DNA of 8,982 nt from positions 1 through 8,982 of the forward strand of contig DAOVOC010000029.1 in NCBI GenBank assembly GCA_030629865.1, written 5' to 3'. Shown piece after piece: positions 1 through 6,580 of this stretch (position 1 is the first letter of the stretch; every line of letters begins with the position of its first letter). Under the pieces are notes generated by a model that saw nothing but the letters and a program-made list of their open reading frames with translations, did no database searches and was not told the origin of the DNA. The stretch is from a bacterium (GTDB lineage: Bacteria; Babelota; Babeliae; Babelales; GCA-2401785). Position numbers and translations under genes: made by a program.

Positions 1-320
1 AAGTTTACTCGGTCTGCAACAATGGAATGTTTACTGCGCTTTTGTCCTTCGCCGTCCTGCCATGTGTCAAATTTAACACGACCTTCAATAAGAACTGAAC
101 GACCTTTTTCAAGATACTTGTTGCAGTTTTCTGCTTGTGCGCCCCATACATCGACATCTATAAAACATACTTCTTGTACCAATTCGTCGCTTTGACGACT
201 TTTGAACTGTCTGTTGGAAGCTATGCTTAGTCTGCATACGGATTGGCCGGATGAAAGTTGTTTATAATCGGGGTCTCTTGTTAGATTGCCCATCATTATT
301 ACTCTATTGTACCCCGACAT
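1..320 (-). CDS. ssb: Single-stranded DNA-binding protein SSB (C-terminal part beyond window)
   Basis: Reading the minus strand from the ATG at 320-318 gives 106 residues with no stop before the window edge, so the C-terminal part is missing. The protein opens MSGYNRVIMMGNLTRDPDYK, the first strands of the bacterial SSB OB fold (family pattern NxVxLxGNLTRDPE). Further in are FIDVDVWGAQAENCNKYLEKG, VLIEGRV and a final KRSKHSIVADRV, matching the SSB core in order. SSB coats single-stranded DNA during replication, repair and recombination as a tetramer and recruits partners through an acidic C-terminal tip, which cannot be seen here. The start is well supported: AAGGAG at 333-328 lies 7 bases upstream. 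The neighbouring minus-strand gene ends 91 bases upstream. Family assignment is near certain. Confidence 0.96.
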   Translation of the reverse strand, partial: MSGYNRVIMMGNLTRDPDYKQLSSGQSVCRLSIASNRQFKSRQSDELVQEVCFIDVDVWGAQAENCNKYLEKGRSVLIEGRVKFDTWQDGEGQKRSKHSIVADRVN

Positions 321-327
321 GGCGTCT

Positions 328-333
328 CTCCTT
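328..333 (-). promoter_or_regulatory. Ribosome binding site of ssb
   Basis: On the minus strand AAGGAG lies 7 bases before the ATG at 320. It is the strongest Shine-Dalgarno match in the window and fixes the ssb start. Confidence 0.8.
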
Positions 334-411
334 AATTGAGATTTGTTGTGCTTTTTTAATACTTAAACCAGGCTAGCAAATTTGTGTTCCGGTGCAAGTT
401 TGATGTTGCGA

Positions 412-825
412 TTATGTGAGTTTTAAGCATATGTCTGTGTCGAAATTTTTTAAAACAGACTTTATTGTACCTTTATTTAAAGTAGAGTCGAGTGATGCTA
501 AAGAGCTTCGTGCAGTTTCGGCGGTGTTGATTGAATCTGCTAGTGGTTTGCGTCCAGCTTTTTTAAACGAAGGGCCATTGTCCATTAGTTCTTCTCCCTT
601 TGCTAAAAGTCTTTTTTGCAGCTGAGCGATTTCGAATTGAAGTTTGGCTAGATGTTCGTTGAGTGCAACGCATTGGTTGAGAGTGGTTTTAATTTCTCCA
701 CCTAGCTCTTCTTTTAGTGATGCTTTTGTTCTGTTTTCATGGTTTTCTACCAATTTTGCAAAAGATATGCTTGAGGAGAGTCCGAGAACTAAAACGCTTA
801 CTAGTGCTATTTTTTTAAAAGACAT
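412..825 (-). CDS. Small exported protein with coiled coil, function unknown
   Basis: A 137-residue protein that I do not recognise. Residues 1-23 look like a Sec signal peptide: MSFKK, then a hydrophobic core (IALVSVLVLGLSSSIS), ending SFA before KLVEN, a plausible signal peptidase I site. The mature part of about 114 residues is charged and helix-rich. Residues about 35-80 (including LNEHLAKLQFEIAQLQKRLL) have heptad-like leucine/isoleucine spacing that suggests a short coiled coil. Two cysteines (C52, C133) remain after cleavage. There is no lipobox, so it is probably a soluble periplasmic or secreted protein. It lies between ssb and another exported-protein gene on the same strand, 103 bases from the latter, and may have its own promoter. 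The ribosome site is weak (GATGAG before the ATG). The gene call rests on the clean signal peptide and an open frame filling the gap; the function is unknown. Confidence 0.8.
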   Translation of the reverse strand: MSFKKIALVSVLVLGLSSSISFAKLVENHENRTKASLKEELGGEIKTTLNQCVALNEHLAKLQFEIAQLQKRLLAKGEELMDNGPSFKKAGRKPLADSINTAETARSSLASLDSTLNKGTIKSVLKNFDTDICLKLT

Positions 826-890
826 ATTTTTCTCATCTTGATGAATATTTAATTTTACTTAATCGATTGGAGTTTAGTGCTTTTTTTTAA

Positions 891-918
891 TTTATAAAGG
901 TGTGGCAAAATTAGTTAA
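891..918 (-). promoter_or_regulatory. Possible promoter for the 137-residue exported protein
   Basis: On the minus strand, TTAACT (918-913) and TATAAA (896-891) are separated by 16 bases, a partial match to a sigma-70 promoter (4/6 and 5/6). It lies between the stop of the upstream gene and the start at 825. The AT-rich background makes chance matches likely. Confidence 0.3.
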
Positions 919-928
919 TCTAAAAAGG

Positions 929-2134
929 TTAATCCAATTTTTTTGAAAAGTTGGCTTCAGTTATTCCAAAAAAAGTCATTATTTGCTCCGTATCAGTGTT
1001 TTTTAGAAAATGCTTTAATTCTGGTGCTTGTGGATTGGCTTGAATTTTTTCCAACACTTTTCTTTGTATATCTTGATGCTTATGAGCGTTGTAAGTATCG
1101 AGGTTCTTCATCTTTTCTGTGTAATAATCGGCTAATTTAACGGGGGTTACTTCTGCGATGTTTAAGTCGTTGATAGCATCTACAACAGACTTTTTTGCGC
1201 CGCTTACAATGGCATATCCTATGTGAGAAACTATGCGCTCAATTCCAGTTCTATCGAATTTGCAAGAATAGGAGGGAGCTTTGGCTTTATCAAACATATT
1301 TTTTAGTAGGAGACTTTTTTCATAAATTAAATCGTTTCGTTTAGGATTCGATAAGTTTTTTTGATATTGAGGGTCGGAGAAAACACTTTTTAATCTATCG
1401 CTAACAGTTTTTAGAAGTGATTTGCTTATTTTAAGTGAAAGAGTCTCAAATTCTTTTGGATTGATGAGGTTGTATTCTATAAGATCCTTTGCAAGGTAAT
1501 ATATAGGATCGTTTTCGAATTGGTATGGTGTATCGTTTACGTTCAATAAGACTTTTTCATCACAACCATGTATTACTTCTGTACAAATCTTTTTCAGTTT
1601 TTTATTCAGGGTTCGTATATGTTTTTTTTGCTCTTCTTTAATTTGTTCTATTTCTTTTGAAAGTTTTATTTGTTCTTCCTCTAGAGATCTGTTGTATTCT
1701 TCATCTTCATCTTCATCTTCATCTTTTGAATATGAAATTGCAAGTTGCTTTTGTTTTTCATGGAGTTGTTCAGTAAGTGATAGTGGCTTTTGTTTTTCTG
1801 TTTTTTTGCCTGGTTGGTTAGGTTTTTCAGTGTTTAATTGAGGAAAGTTTGGCTTTTGTTGGTCAATATCTTCATCATTATCAAACGCTTTGTAAACGGC
1901 GCTGCCGCTTAAGATTCCGCCAGTAATTAATAATATTTTGGAAAAAATTTTTACAGTTTGTGGCGTTAAATTTGTTTTTCTGGAGATTTTGTGTGCGTTA
2001 TTAATACCTGTTAAGCCAAGTGTCAATGCGGCAAGGCCTGAGCATCCAAGTTGCAATGTTGTCGAATCAAATTTAAGTGGAGATGCTATGCTACTTGTAA
2101 ATAAGGCTGTTATAAGCAAAAAACTCTTTTTCAT
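929..2134 (-). CDS. Exported or membrane-anchored coiled-coil protein with acidic tract, function unknown
   Basis: A 401-residue protein that I do not recognise. Residues 1-18 form a signal peptide (MKKSFLLITALFTSSIAS). Two further hydrophobic stretches follow, about 28-45 (LGCSGLAALTLGLTGI) and 63-81 (IFSKILLITGGILSGSAVY), which may be a membrane hairpin. Residues 85-120 are a polar, proline- and lysine-rich linker. Residues about 120-185 are strongly charged and probably coiled coil, interrupted at 138-146 by the acidic run DEDEDEDEE, encoded by a perfect hexanucleotide repeat. The C-terminal half (about 185-401) looks globular and helical. Cysteines occur at 31, 184, 191 and 291. The ATG at 2134 starts directly on the signal peptide; the Shine-Dalgarno is poor (GGAAAA). 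A promoter-like pair sits about 45 bases upstream. An envelope or host-facing role is possible, but no domain was recognised. Confidence 0.85.
   Translation of the reverse strand: MKKSFLLITALFTSSIASPLKFDSTTLQLGCSGLAALTLGLTGINNAHKISRKTNLTPQTVKIFSKILLITGGILSGSAVYKAFDNDEDIDQQKPNFPQLNTEKPNQPGKKTEKQKPLSLTEQLHEKQKQLAISYSKDEDEDEDEEYNRSLEEEQIKLSKEIEQIKEEQKKHIRTLNKKLKKICTEVIHGCDEKVLLNVNDTPYQFENDPIYYLAKDLIEYNLINPKEFETLSLKISKSLLKTVSDRLKSVFSDPQYQKNLSNPKRNDLIYEKSLLLKNMFDKAKAPSYSCKFDRTGIERIVSHIGYAIVSGAKKSVVDAINDLNIAEVTPVKLADYYTEKMKNLDTYNAHKHQDIQRKVLEKIQANPQAPELKHFLKNTDTEQIMTFFGITEANFSKKLD
1700..1723 (-). repeat. In-frame hexanucleotide repeat (GATGAA)x4
   Basis: Four perfect copies of GATGAA on the minus strand encode Asp-Glu x4 inside the 401-residue exported protein, followed by another GAA. 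Being six bases long, gain or loss of a unit would change the acidic tract by two residues without shifting the frame. Confidence 0.9.
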
Positions 2135-2177
2135 GTTGATTTTCCAAATAAATTAATGGATTTTATTTTGTTTGTTA

Positions 2178-2206
2178 ATTGTATTAAAAAAAATACAAAG
2201 CAACAA
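2178..2206 (-). promoter_or_regulatory. Probable promoter for the 401-residue exported protein
   Basis: On the minus strand, TTGTTG (2206-2201) and TACAAT (2183-2178) are separated by 17 bases, 4/6 and 5/6 matches to the sigma-70 consensus with ideal spacing. It lies 43 bases before the ATG at 2134. The predicted start of transcription is about 2171. The spacer is AT-rich with a T run. Confidence 0.5.
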
Positions 2207-2289
2207 ATTTAGCCATTTTTTTGTACTTTTGTGACTTTTTTGGCGTTGTTGCATAATTTATTATTTGTTGTCACAGGCTCCGACTATTT

Positions 2290-2350
2290 GTCGTCCTCGG
2301 GCACTCGCCTCGGCGAAGCTTCGGCGTAGCCTGGGCCGACCCGGGGATCC
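2290..2350 (+). repeat. GC-rich dispersed palindromic element, long form (copy 1)
   Basis: The element starts GTCGTCCTCGGGC and ends GACCCGGGGATCC, which can pair (CCTCGGG with CCCGGGG, one G-T pair). Inside is a near-palindrome around GAAGCTTC, followed by GGCGTAGCC. It resembles the reverse complement of 8333-8385 over its GTC start, the CGGGC-CTC block, the CGGCG-TAGCCT block and GACCCGG. It is far more GC-rich than its surroundings. Confidence 0.7.
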
Positions 2351-2379
2351 AAGCCAGTCATATTATTATAAATTGACAC

Positions 2380-2414
2380 TTTCAAAGGTCAAAAATTAGT
2401 GATGACCTCTGAAA
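2380..2414. repeat. Hairpin in the intergenic element
   Basis: TTTCAAAGGTCA (2380-2391) pairs with TGACCTCTGAAA (2403-2414) over 12 bp with one mismatch, leaving an 11-base AT-rich loop. There is no T run directly after either arm, so it is not a standard intrinsic terminator. It lies between the two GC-rich palindromes. Confidence 0.6.
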
Positions 2415-2431
2415 ATTAATTTTTCTTTAAA

Positions 2432-2478
2432 ACTTCGTGGGGCTGGATCATCCGATCAAGTCGGATGATGACCGAAGT
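2432..2478 (-). repeat. Palindromic repeat of the GTCATC..GATCC family, with extended stem
   Basis: A perfect 9-bp stem, ATCATCCGA (2447-2455) with TCGGATGAT (2461-2469), encloses the loop TCAAG. An outer stem ACTTCG (2432-2437) with CGAAGT (2473-2478) is separated by an asymmetric internal loop. Read on the minus strand, the core begins GTCATCATCCGACTTGATC and ends GATCCAGCC, the same termini as copy 1 in opposite orientation. It may help end the ktrA transcript, but no T run follows. Confidence 0.75.
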
Positions 2479-2526
2479 GTAAACCGCCTTGTATTTGAGT
2501 TTGTATTTATGCAACAACGTTGTTTT

Positions 2527-3165
2527 TTACATGTGCATCAAAGTTGCCAAGGCTTTTCTGCTGCCGGCAAACAATATTATGTCGTTTTCAAGAATAATAT
2601 AGTCGGGGCCAATTAAAACAATTTCATTACCTTTTTTGACGGCAATGCAGGATACGCGTTTGCTTGTGTTAGAGATTTCTTTAACAGTTTTTCCTACAAA
2701 TTGTGTGGGTGCTTTGAGTTGTGTAGTGGCAAAATCTTGCGTGATATGAACCAGCTCTCCGATTGGCATGCTGAGTTTGTGAGCCAGTTTGATTGCCATT
2801 TCGCGCTCGAGAACAAGAACTCGACTTGCGCCAACTAGTTTTAAAATGTTTTCGTGCATGCGGTTGGTAGCACGAGCGATTATGTGCGGTATGTTAAAAT
2901 GCTTTTTTAAAAGTGCGGTAATTAAAACAGATTGTTCAAAATCGTCGCCAACGGCAACAATTACTGTGTCAACTTCTTCGATACCAACATTGTGTAGCGA
3001 ATCTTCATCATCGATTTGTGAGCAAATTGCTTGAGTAACATCATCTTTAATGTCTTCAACAATTTCTTCGTTTTTGTCGATAGCAATGACTTCATTGCCT
3101 TGTTCTGCAAGTGAATGAGCTAGTTCGTATCCAAACTTTCCAAGTCCAATGACACAAAGTTTCAT
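2527..3165 (-). CDS. ktrA: KtrA/TrkA-type potassium uptake regulatory subunit (RCK domain)
   Basis: This 212-residue protein is the cytoplasmic nucleotide-binding regulator of a K+ channel. The N-terminal RCK domain (about 1-120) is a Rossmann fold: strand MKLCVIG, glycine loop GLGKFG (7-12), and an acidic residue D30 at the end of the second strand (VIAID) that in the family holds the ribose of the bound nucleotide. VDTVIVAVGDDFEQSVL and PHIIARA are further typical strands. The C-terminal RCK_C domain covers about 135-212 (QFVGKTVKEIS through DIILFAGS). With one RCK unit the length fits KtrA rather than the double-unit TrkA of E. coli. It follows ktrB by 14 bases; GGAG at 3177-3174 lies 8 bases before the ATG. 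KtrA octameric rings bind KtrB and gate it with ATP/ADP or NAD(H); that is family knowledge. Confidence 0.94.
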   Translation of the reverse strand: MKLCVIGLGKFGYELAHSLAEQGNEVIAIDKNEEIVEDIKDDVTQAICSQIDDEDSLHNVGIEEVDTVIVAVGDDFEQSVLITALLKKHFNIPHIIARATNRMHENILKLVGASRVLVLEREMAIKLAHKLSMPIGELVHITQDFATTQLKAPTQFVGKTVKEISNTSKRVSCIAVKKGNEIVLIGPDYIILENDIILFAGSRKALATLMHM

Positions 3166-3179
3166 AGCATATTCTCCGT

Positions 3180-4577
3180 TTAGCCAAGTAAGACTCTCTC
3201 TTCTGGGAAGCGATAAGTTTGTTTATCTCTTTTTTTACGCAGTGCAAATATAAGTGTTAACGCGCCAATTCTACCGGTTATCATGTTGGCGACAAGTACT
3301 AATTTGCCAATAATCGAAAAGGACGCTGTAATTCCTGTCGAAAGCCCTGTTGTAGAGAGTGCTGATGCTGATTCAAACAAGATTGATAAAAACGAATGCC
3401 CCGGCTCTGAAATAAGTAAAATAAACGTTGAAACGCCCAGCCATAAAATTGTGAGTGCAACGATGGCAATTGATTTGTTTAATTGGTCTTGTGGAATTGT
3501 TCTTCCACCGATTTCAACGACACCACGCTTGTGCATGGTTGAGCTTAAAGTGGCTATAAAAAGCGAAAGCGTTGTTGTTTTTATACCTCCACCGGTTGAA
3601 CCTGGAGAGGCGCCGATAATCATAAAAATGATGAAGATAAAGATGGTTGCTGGTGCAAGAGCAGCAATGTTTGTGCTAAAAAAACCTGCACTTCTAAGCC
3701 ATACTGAATGCAACAGTGCATTTTCTATACCATCCCAAAGGCCCATTCCGGCGAGTGTTCCATTTTGTTCAAGAAGCCAAATTGTGAGTGCACCGATAAA
3801 AACTAAGGCCAATGACATTTTGAGTACCATGCGAGTATGAAGAGAAAGCCGTTTTGAAACAGCCGCTTTTTTTCTGATTGGAGAGAGTAGATGTTCAACG
3901 AGTTCATACAATACGGCAAACCCAAGACCTCCCGCAAAAACCAAAATGCCAAGGATACCAAGCATCATTCGTTCGTGTTCCATGCCAATTAAATTGGCGT
4001 CAGAAAGGGTAATGCCAGCATTGCAAAATGAGGTAACTGCATAAAAAATTGAATAAAAAACCGCTTTTCCGGTTGGATATAATGCTTTAAATAAAGGATA
4101 AAGAGCAAATGCGCCCAGTGTTTCTATTCCAAATGTTGTGCTTACAATCAGGACCAAAAAACTTTTCATTTTACCCAGAGTTCCAAATTCTAGTATTTCG
4201 CTAGCTATGGCTCGTGCAGCAACGCCAAGTTTGCCTAAAAACAGAGAGGCAAGAAAAAATGACATGGTCATTAATCCTAAGCCTCCAATTTGAACCAGTC
4301 CTAAAATAATGTAATGACCCCAATGAGTGAATGATGAAATTGGAACGACGTGCAGGCCTGTTACACAAGTGCTAGAGGCAGATGTAAAAAATGCGTCGAG
4401 CAAAGAGATGTTTTGCGAGTGTGCAAATGGGAGATACAGAAGAACTGTTCCGATGCCAATAACTAGCATAAATGAAGAAATTATAATTCTTCCTGGTGAA
4501 AATCGGTTTGATAATGATTTTTTACGACTAGGAGGTTCGTCTTGGTTTTTTATTTCGTCTATCACGTTAGTATCCAT
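3180..4577 (-). CDS. ktrB: KtrB/TrkH-type potassium channel subunit
   Basis: A 465-residue membrane protein of the SKT (Trk/Ktr/HKT) superfamily that carries K+ across the cytoplasmic membrane. The four pore-loop filter segments are all visible, each with its conserved glycine: STCVTGL (69-75), SFCNAGI (183-189), RSAGFFS (295-301) and STTGLS (408-413). The gating-loop region GASPGSTGGGIKTTT (322-336) and the late motif GRIGALTL (435-442) are also intact. A polar N-terminus of about 28 residues precedes the first helix. Length and motifs favour KtrB over TrkH, and the single-RCK partner next to it agrees. The start overlaps the end of the preceding gene by 16 bases and has no clear Shine-Dalgarno, so translation is probably coupled. 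The next methionine (M37) lies within the first membrane helix, so the chosen start is the best available. Confidence 0.95.
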   Translation of the reverse strand: MDTNVIDEIKNQDEPPSRKKSLSNRFSPGRIIISSFMLVIGIGTVLLYLPFAHSQNISLLDAFFTSASSTCVTGLHVVPISSFTHWGHYIILGLVQIGGLGLMTMSFFLASLFLGKLGVAARAIASEILEFGTLGKMKSFLVLIVSTTFGIETLGAFALYPLFKALYPTGKAVFYSIFYAVTSFCNAGITLSDANLIGMEHERMMLGILGILVFAGGLGFAVLYELVEHLLSPIRKKAAVSKRLSLHTRMVLKMSLALVFIGALTIWLLEQNGTLAGMGLWDGIENALLHSVWLRSAGFFSTNIAALAPATIFIFIIFMIIGASPGSTGGGIKTTTLSLFIATLSSTMHKRGVVEIGGRTIPQDQLNKSIAIVALTILWLGVSTFILLISEPGHSFLSILFESASALSTTGLSTGITASFSIIGKLVLVANMITGRIGALTLIFALRKKRDKQTYRFPEERVLLG

Positions 4578-5143
4578 GCGCAGGAAACAAGTAATGATAA
4601 TTTCAGACCCGACAACAGTAGCATTCGCACAGAGAGCTGATCAACAAACTGTATGACACGCTTGCCCCATGCATTAACTGCAAAAATAATAAGTGCATAT
4701 CGTGTTAACCGAGTTAAAAAAATAAAAATCATAAAAGACAGAAATGGTAATCTGCAAAAACCTGCAGAAAGTGTGAACATTTTAAATGGGAGTGGCAGGA
4801 GCCCTCCAATGTAAATTACCGGAATGTGGCATTTGGCGTAATATGCTGTAAGTTTTTGAAATGTAGCGGGAGTAATTGCCATGTAAACAAGCTTTTGTCC
4901 AATTGTTTCCCAAGCGCAGGCGCCAACAAGATAGCCTATTGATGCACCAATTGCAGAACTGAGAGCTGAAGAAATTATATAGAAAACACTTTTCTCTGGT
5001 TTTTCAAGAGTGAAGAAAGTAAGAACAATTTCAAGAGGAAACAACAAAAATGCTTCTAGCAAAAATGGTATGACAAAAATCCAATCAGAGTATGGTGAGT
5101 GGACTTTTTTTCTTAACCACTGCAGTATTCCTTGTTTTTTCAT
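4562..5143 (-). CDS. VTT-domain membrane protein (DedA/YqaA-like)
   Basis: A 193-residue polytopic membrane protein. Recognisable VTT (SNARE-associated/DedA) features are an early helix with a charged-proline stretch (LLEAFLLFPLEIVL, 28-41), a glycine-rich helix (SAIGASIGYLVGACAWETIG, 63-82) and the segment GGLLPLPFKMFTLSAGF (113-129), which resembles the PIPFK-F-AG signature of the YqaA subgroup. Three or four more hydrophobic helices follow. DedA-superfamily members act in membrane homeostasis and several in lipid scrambling or carrier flipping; the substrate of this one cannot be read. The frame is open upstream to 5257, but that extension is Cys/Arg-rich and lies inside glyS. The ATG at 5143 has GAGG 7 bases upstream and follows the glyS stop by 23 bases, so I chose it. 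The 3' end overlaps ktrB by 16 bases. Confidence 0.82.
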   Translation of the reverse strand: MKKQGILQWLRKKVHSPYSDWIFVIPFLLEAFLLFPLEIVLTFFTLEKPEKSVFYIISSALSSAIGASIGYLVGACAWETIGQKLVYMAITPATFQKLTAYYAKCHIPVIYIGGLLPLPFKMFTLSAGFCRLPFLSFMIFIFLTRLTRYALIIFAVNAWGKRVIQFVDQLSVRMLLLSGLKLSLLVSCAWILT

Positions 5144-5150
5144 GACATGG

Positions 5151-5154
5151 CCTC
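5151..5154 (-). promoter_or_regulatory. Ribosome binding site that sets the start of the VTT-domain gene
   Basis: GAGG on the minus strand, 7 bases before the ATG at 5143, in the 23-base gap after glyS. It favours this start over the upstream in-frame ATG at 5257 inside glyS. Confidence 0.65.
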
Positions 5155-5166
5155 GATGCAAAAAAA

Positions 5167-6477
5167 TTAAGCCTTTAACTTTTGCAAATACGATGCAACA
5201 GCATCTATAGAAATTCGTTCTTGTGCAAGTGTGTCGCGATTCCTTACTGTTACACATGCATCATTCTCGCTATCAAAATCGTACGTGCAGCAGACAGGTG
5301 TGCCTATTTCATCTTGGCGGCGATAGCGCTTGCCAACTGAACCTGCTTCGTCAAATTGAACAGAAAATCCTTTTTGCTTTAGGTCGATAAATAATTTATG
5401 GGCATTTTCAGAAAGTTTTTTGGTAAGTGGCAAAATTGCGGCCGTAATTGGAGCGAGCGTTGGTGAAAGGGCAAGATAAGTTCTCTGTTCGCCTTTAACG
5501 TTGTCTTCTCGATATGCATCAAACAATATTGTGAGCATAAGTCTGTCTACGCCAACAGAACATTCGACAACATGTGGCATGAATTTTTTGTTGGTTGTTG
5601 CATCAAAATATGAAAGATCTTTGCCAGAATGATTGCTGTGTTGTGTTAGGTCGTAATCGCCTCGATGTGCAATGCCTTCGAGCTCTTTCCATCCGAATGG
5701 AAAACAGTATTCAACATCAGTGCAATATTTTGAATAATGCGCGAGTTCATTGGGCTTGTGTTTTCTGAACCGTAAATTTTCTTTATTCAATCCAAGCTTT
5801 TTGTAAAAGTCACGACGACGTTGCAGCCATAGATCAAAGAACTTATCTGACTCATCGGGTGAGCAGAAAAATTCGAGTTCCATTTGCTCAAATTCGCGGA
5901 CGCGGAATAAAAATTGTTTTGGAGTAATTTCGTTGCGGAACGATTTGCCGATTTGCGCTATGCCAAATGGAACTTTGACGCGTGTGCTCGAGGTAACATT
6001 TTTAAAGTTTGTAAAAATTGTTTGTGCTGTTTCGGGCCTAAGGTATGCCGTGGAAGCTTTGTCTGACATTGCTCCAAGCTGTGTTTGGAACATAAGCATA
6101 AATTGCCGCACATCGGTCCAGTTTTTTACGCCGCAAGATTGGCATGGTTTTTCTAGGTCAAGCTCGTCGGCTCTAAACCGTTTTTTGCAATTCATGCAAT
6201 CGACCATCGGGTCGCTAAAATTTTCGAGGTGGCCAGATGCTTTCCAAACATCTTGATGTCCAAGAAGCGCACCATCGAGCATAACAACATCTTCTGGAAA
6301 CTGTGTAATCTCTTTAATCCAAAGATCTTTGATATGGTTTTTTAGAGCAACGCCAAGTGGCCCGAAATCATATACGCCGTTCAGTCCGCCGTAAATGTCA
6401 CAAGATTGGAACACAAATCCCTTGCGTTTGCACAAAGAAACAACTTTTTCGAGCGTTGCGGCGGTTGATGTGGCCAT
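5167..6477 (-). CDS. glyS: Glycyl-tRNA synthetase, single-chain (class II, alpha2 type)
   Basis: The 436-residue enzyme charges tRNA-Gly with glycine using ATP in the cytoplasm. It is the eukaryote/archaeal-like alpha2 form also found in many bacteria (often labelled glyQS), not the two-subunit GlyQ/GlyS type. The start of the catalytic domain reads RKGFVFQSCDIYGGLNGVYDFGPLG (split over 18-42). A zinc-ribbon insertion carries C94, C97, C112 and C115. LRPETAQ (146-152) precedes motif 2, FRNEITPKQFLFRVREFEQ (180-198), followed by MELEFF. HVVECSVGVDRL is motif 3. The C-terminal anticodon-binding domain starts near LALSPTLAPITAAILPL. All key motifs are present and the length is normal for the family. 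TGGAG lies 5 bases before the ATG. It is the first gene of the operon with the VTT protein and the K+ uptake genes. Confidence 0.97.
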   Translation of the reverse strand: MATSTAATLEKVVSLCKRKGFVFQSCDIYGGLNGVYDFGPLGVALKNHIKDLWIKEITQFPEDVVMLDGALLGHQDVWKASGHLENFSDPMVDCMNCKKRFRADELDLEKPCQSCGVKNWTDVRQFMLMFQTQLGAMSDKASTAYLRPETAQTIFTNFKNVTSSTRVKVPFGIAQIGKSFRNEITPKQFLFRVREFEQMELEFFCSPDESDKFFDLWLQRRRDFYKKLGLNKENLRFRKHKPNELAHYSKYCTDVEYCFPFGWKELEGIAHRGDYDLTQHSNHSGKDLSYFDATTNKKFMPHVVECSVGVDRLMLTILFDAYREDNVKGEQRTYLALSPTLAPITAAILPLTKKLSENAHKLFIDLKQKGFSVQFDEAGSVGKRYRRQDEIGTPVCCTYDFDSENDACVTVRNRDTLAQERISIDAVASYLQKLKA

Positions 6478-6503
6478 GAGTACTCCAGCAAAAAAAATAT
6501 TTT

Positions 6504-6532
6504 ACTATATTTTGTAATTTTTTGATGTTCAA
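6504..6532 (-). promoter_or_regulatory. Probable promoter of the glyS-VTT-ktrB-ktrA operon
   Basis: On the minus strand, TTGAAC (6532-6527) and TATAGT (6509-6504) are separated by exactly 17 bases; each matches the sigma-70 consensus at 4/6 to 5/6. The predicted transcription start near 6497 gives a leader of about 20 bases before the glyS ATG. No riboswitch or T-box would fit in so short a leader. Confidence 0.6.
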
Positions 6533-6580
6533 ATTGTACCATATGCATTGTATGGCGTAACTGTATTTTTTTGAGCGAAA

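Larger units (their letters stand above)
2244..2519. mobile_element. MITE-like element, 276 bp, with perfect 13-bp terminal inverted repeats
   Basis: CGTTGTTGCATAA at 2244-2256 is repeated exactly in reverse complement at 2507-2519. Between them are a GC-rich palindromic element (2290-2350), a 12-bp hairpin (2380-2414) and a second palindrome (2432-2478); no protein-coding frame was recognised. The whole sits in the 392-base gap between the 3' end of ktrA and the promoter of the next minus-strand gene. Terminal inverted repeats, small size and no coding capacity are typical of a non-autonomous element. No target-site duplication is visible: the flanks are T-rich but not identical. It could instead be a chance pair around a palindrome cluster. 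At the right end the repeat is part of a self-complementary AACAACGTTGTT (2513-2524). Confidence 0.5.

Noticed and set aside
2432..2478. Intrinsic terminator for the glyS-ktrA operon
   Set aside because: The hairpin is strong, but no T run follows it on the minus strand; it fits the dispersed palindrome family better.
3283..3840. Plus-strand open frame of 185 codons
   Set aside because: Antisense to ktrB, where all four filter segments are intact.
5144..5257. N-terminal extension of the VTT-domain protein
   Set aside because: It lies mostly within glyS, is rich in Cys and Arg, and the ATG at 5143 has its own ribosome site.
6478..6580. T-box or riboswitch upstream of glyS
   Set aside because: The promoter found leaves a leader of only about 20 bases, and the region is AT-rich with no conserved T-box sequence.
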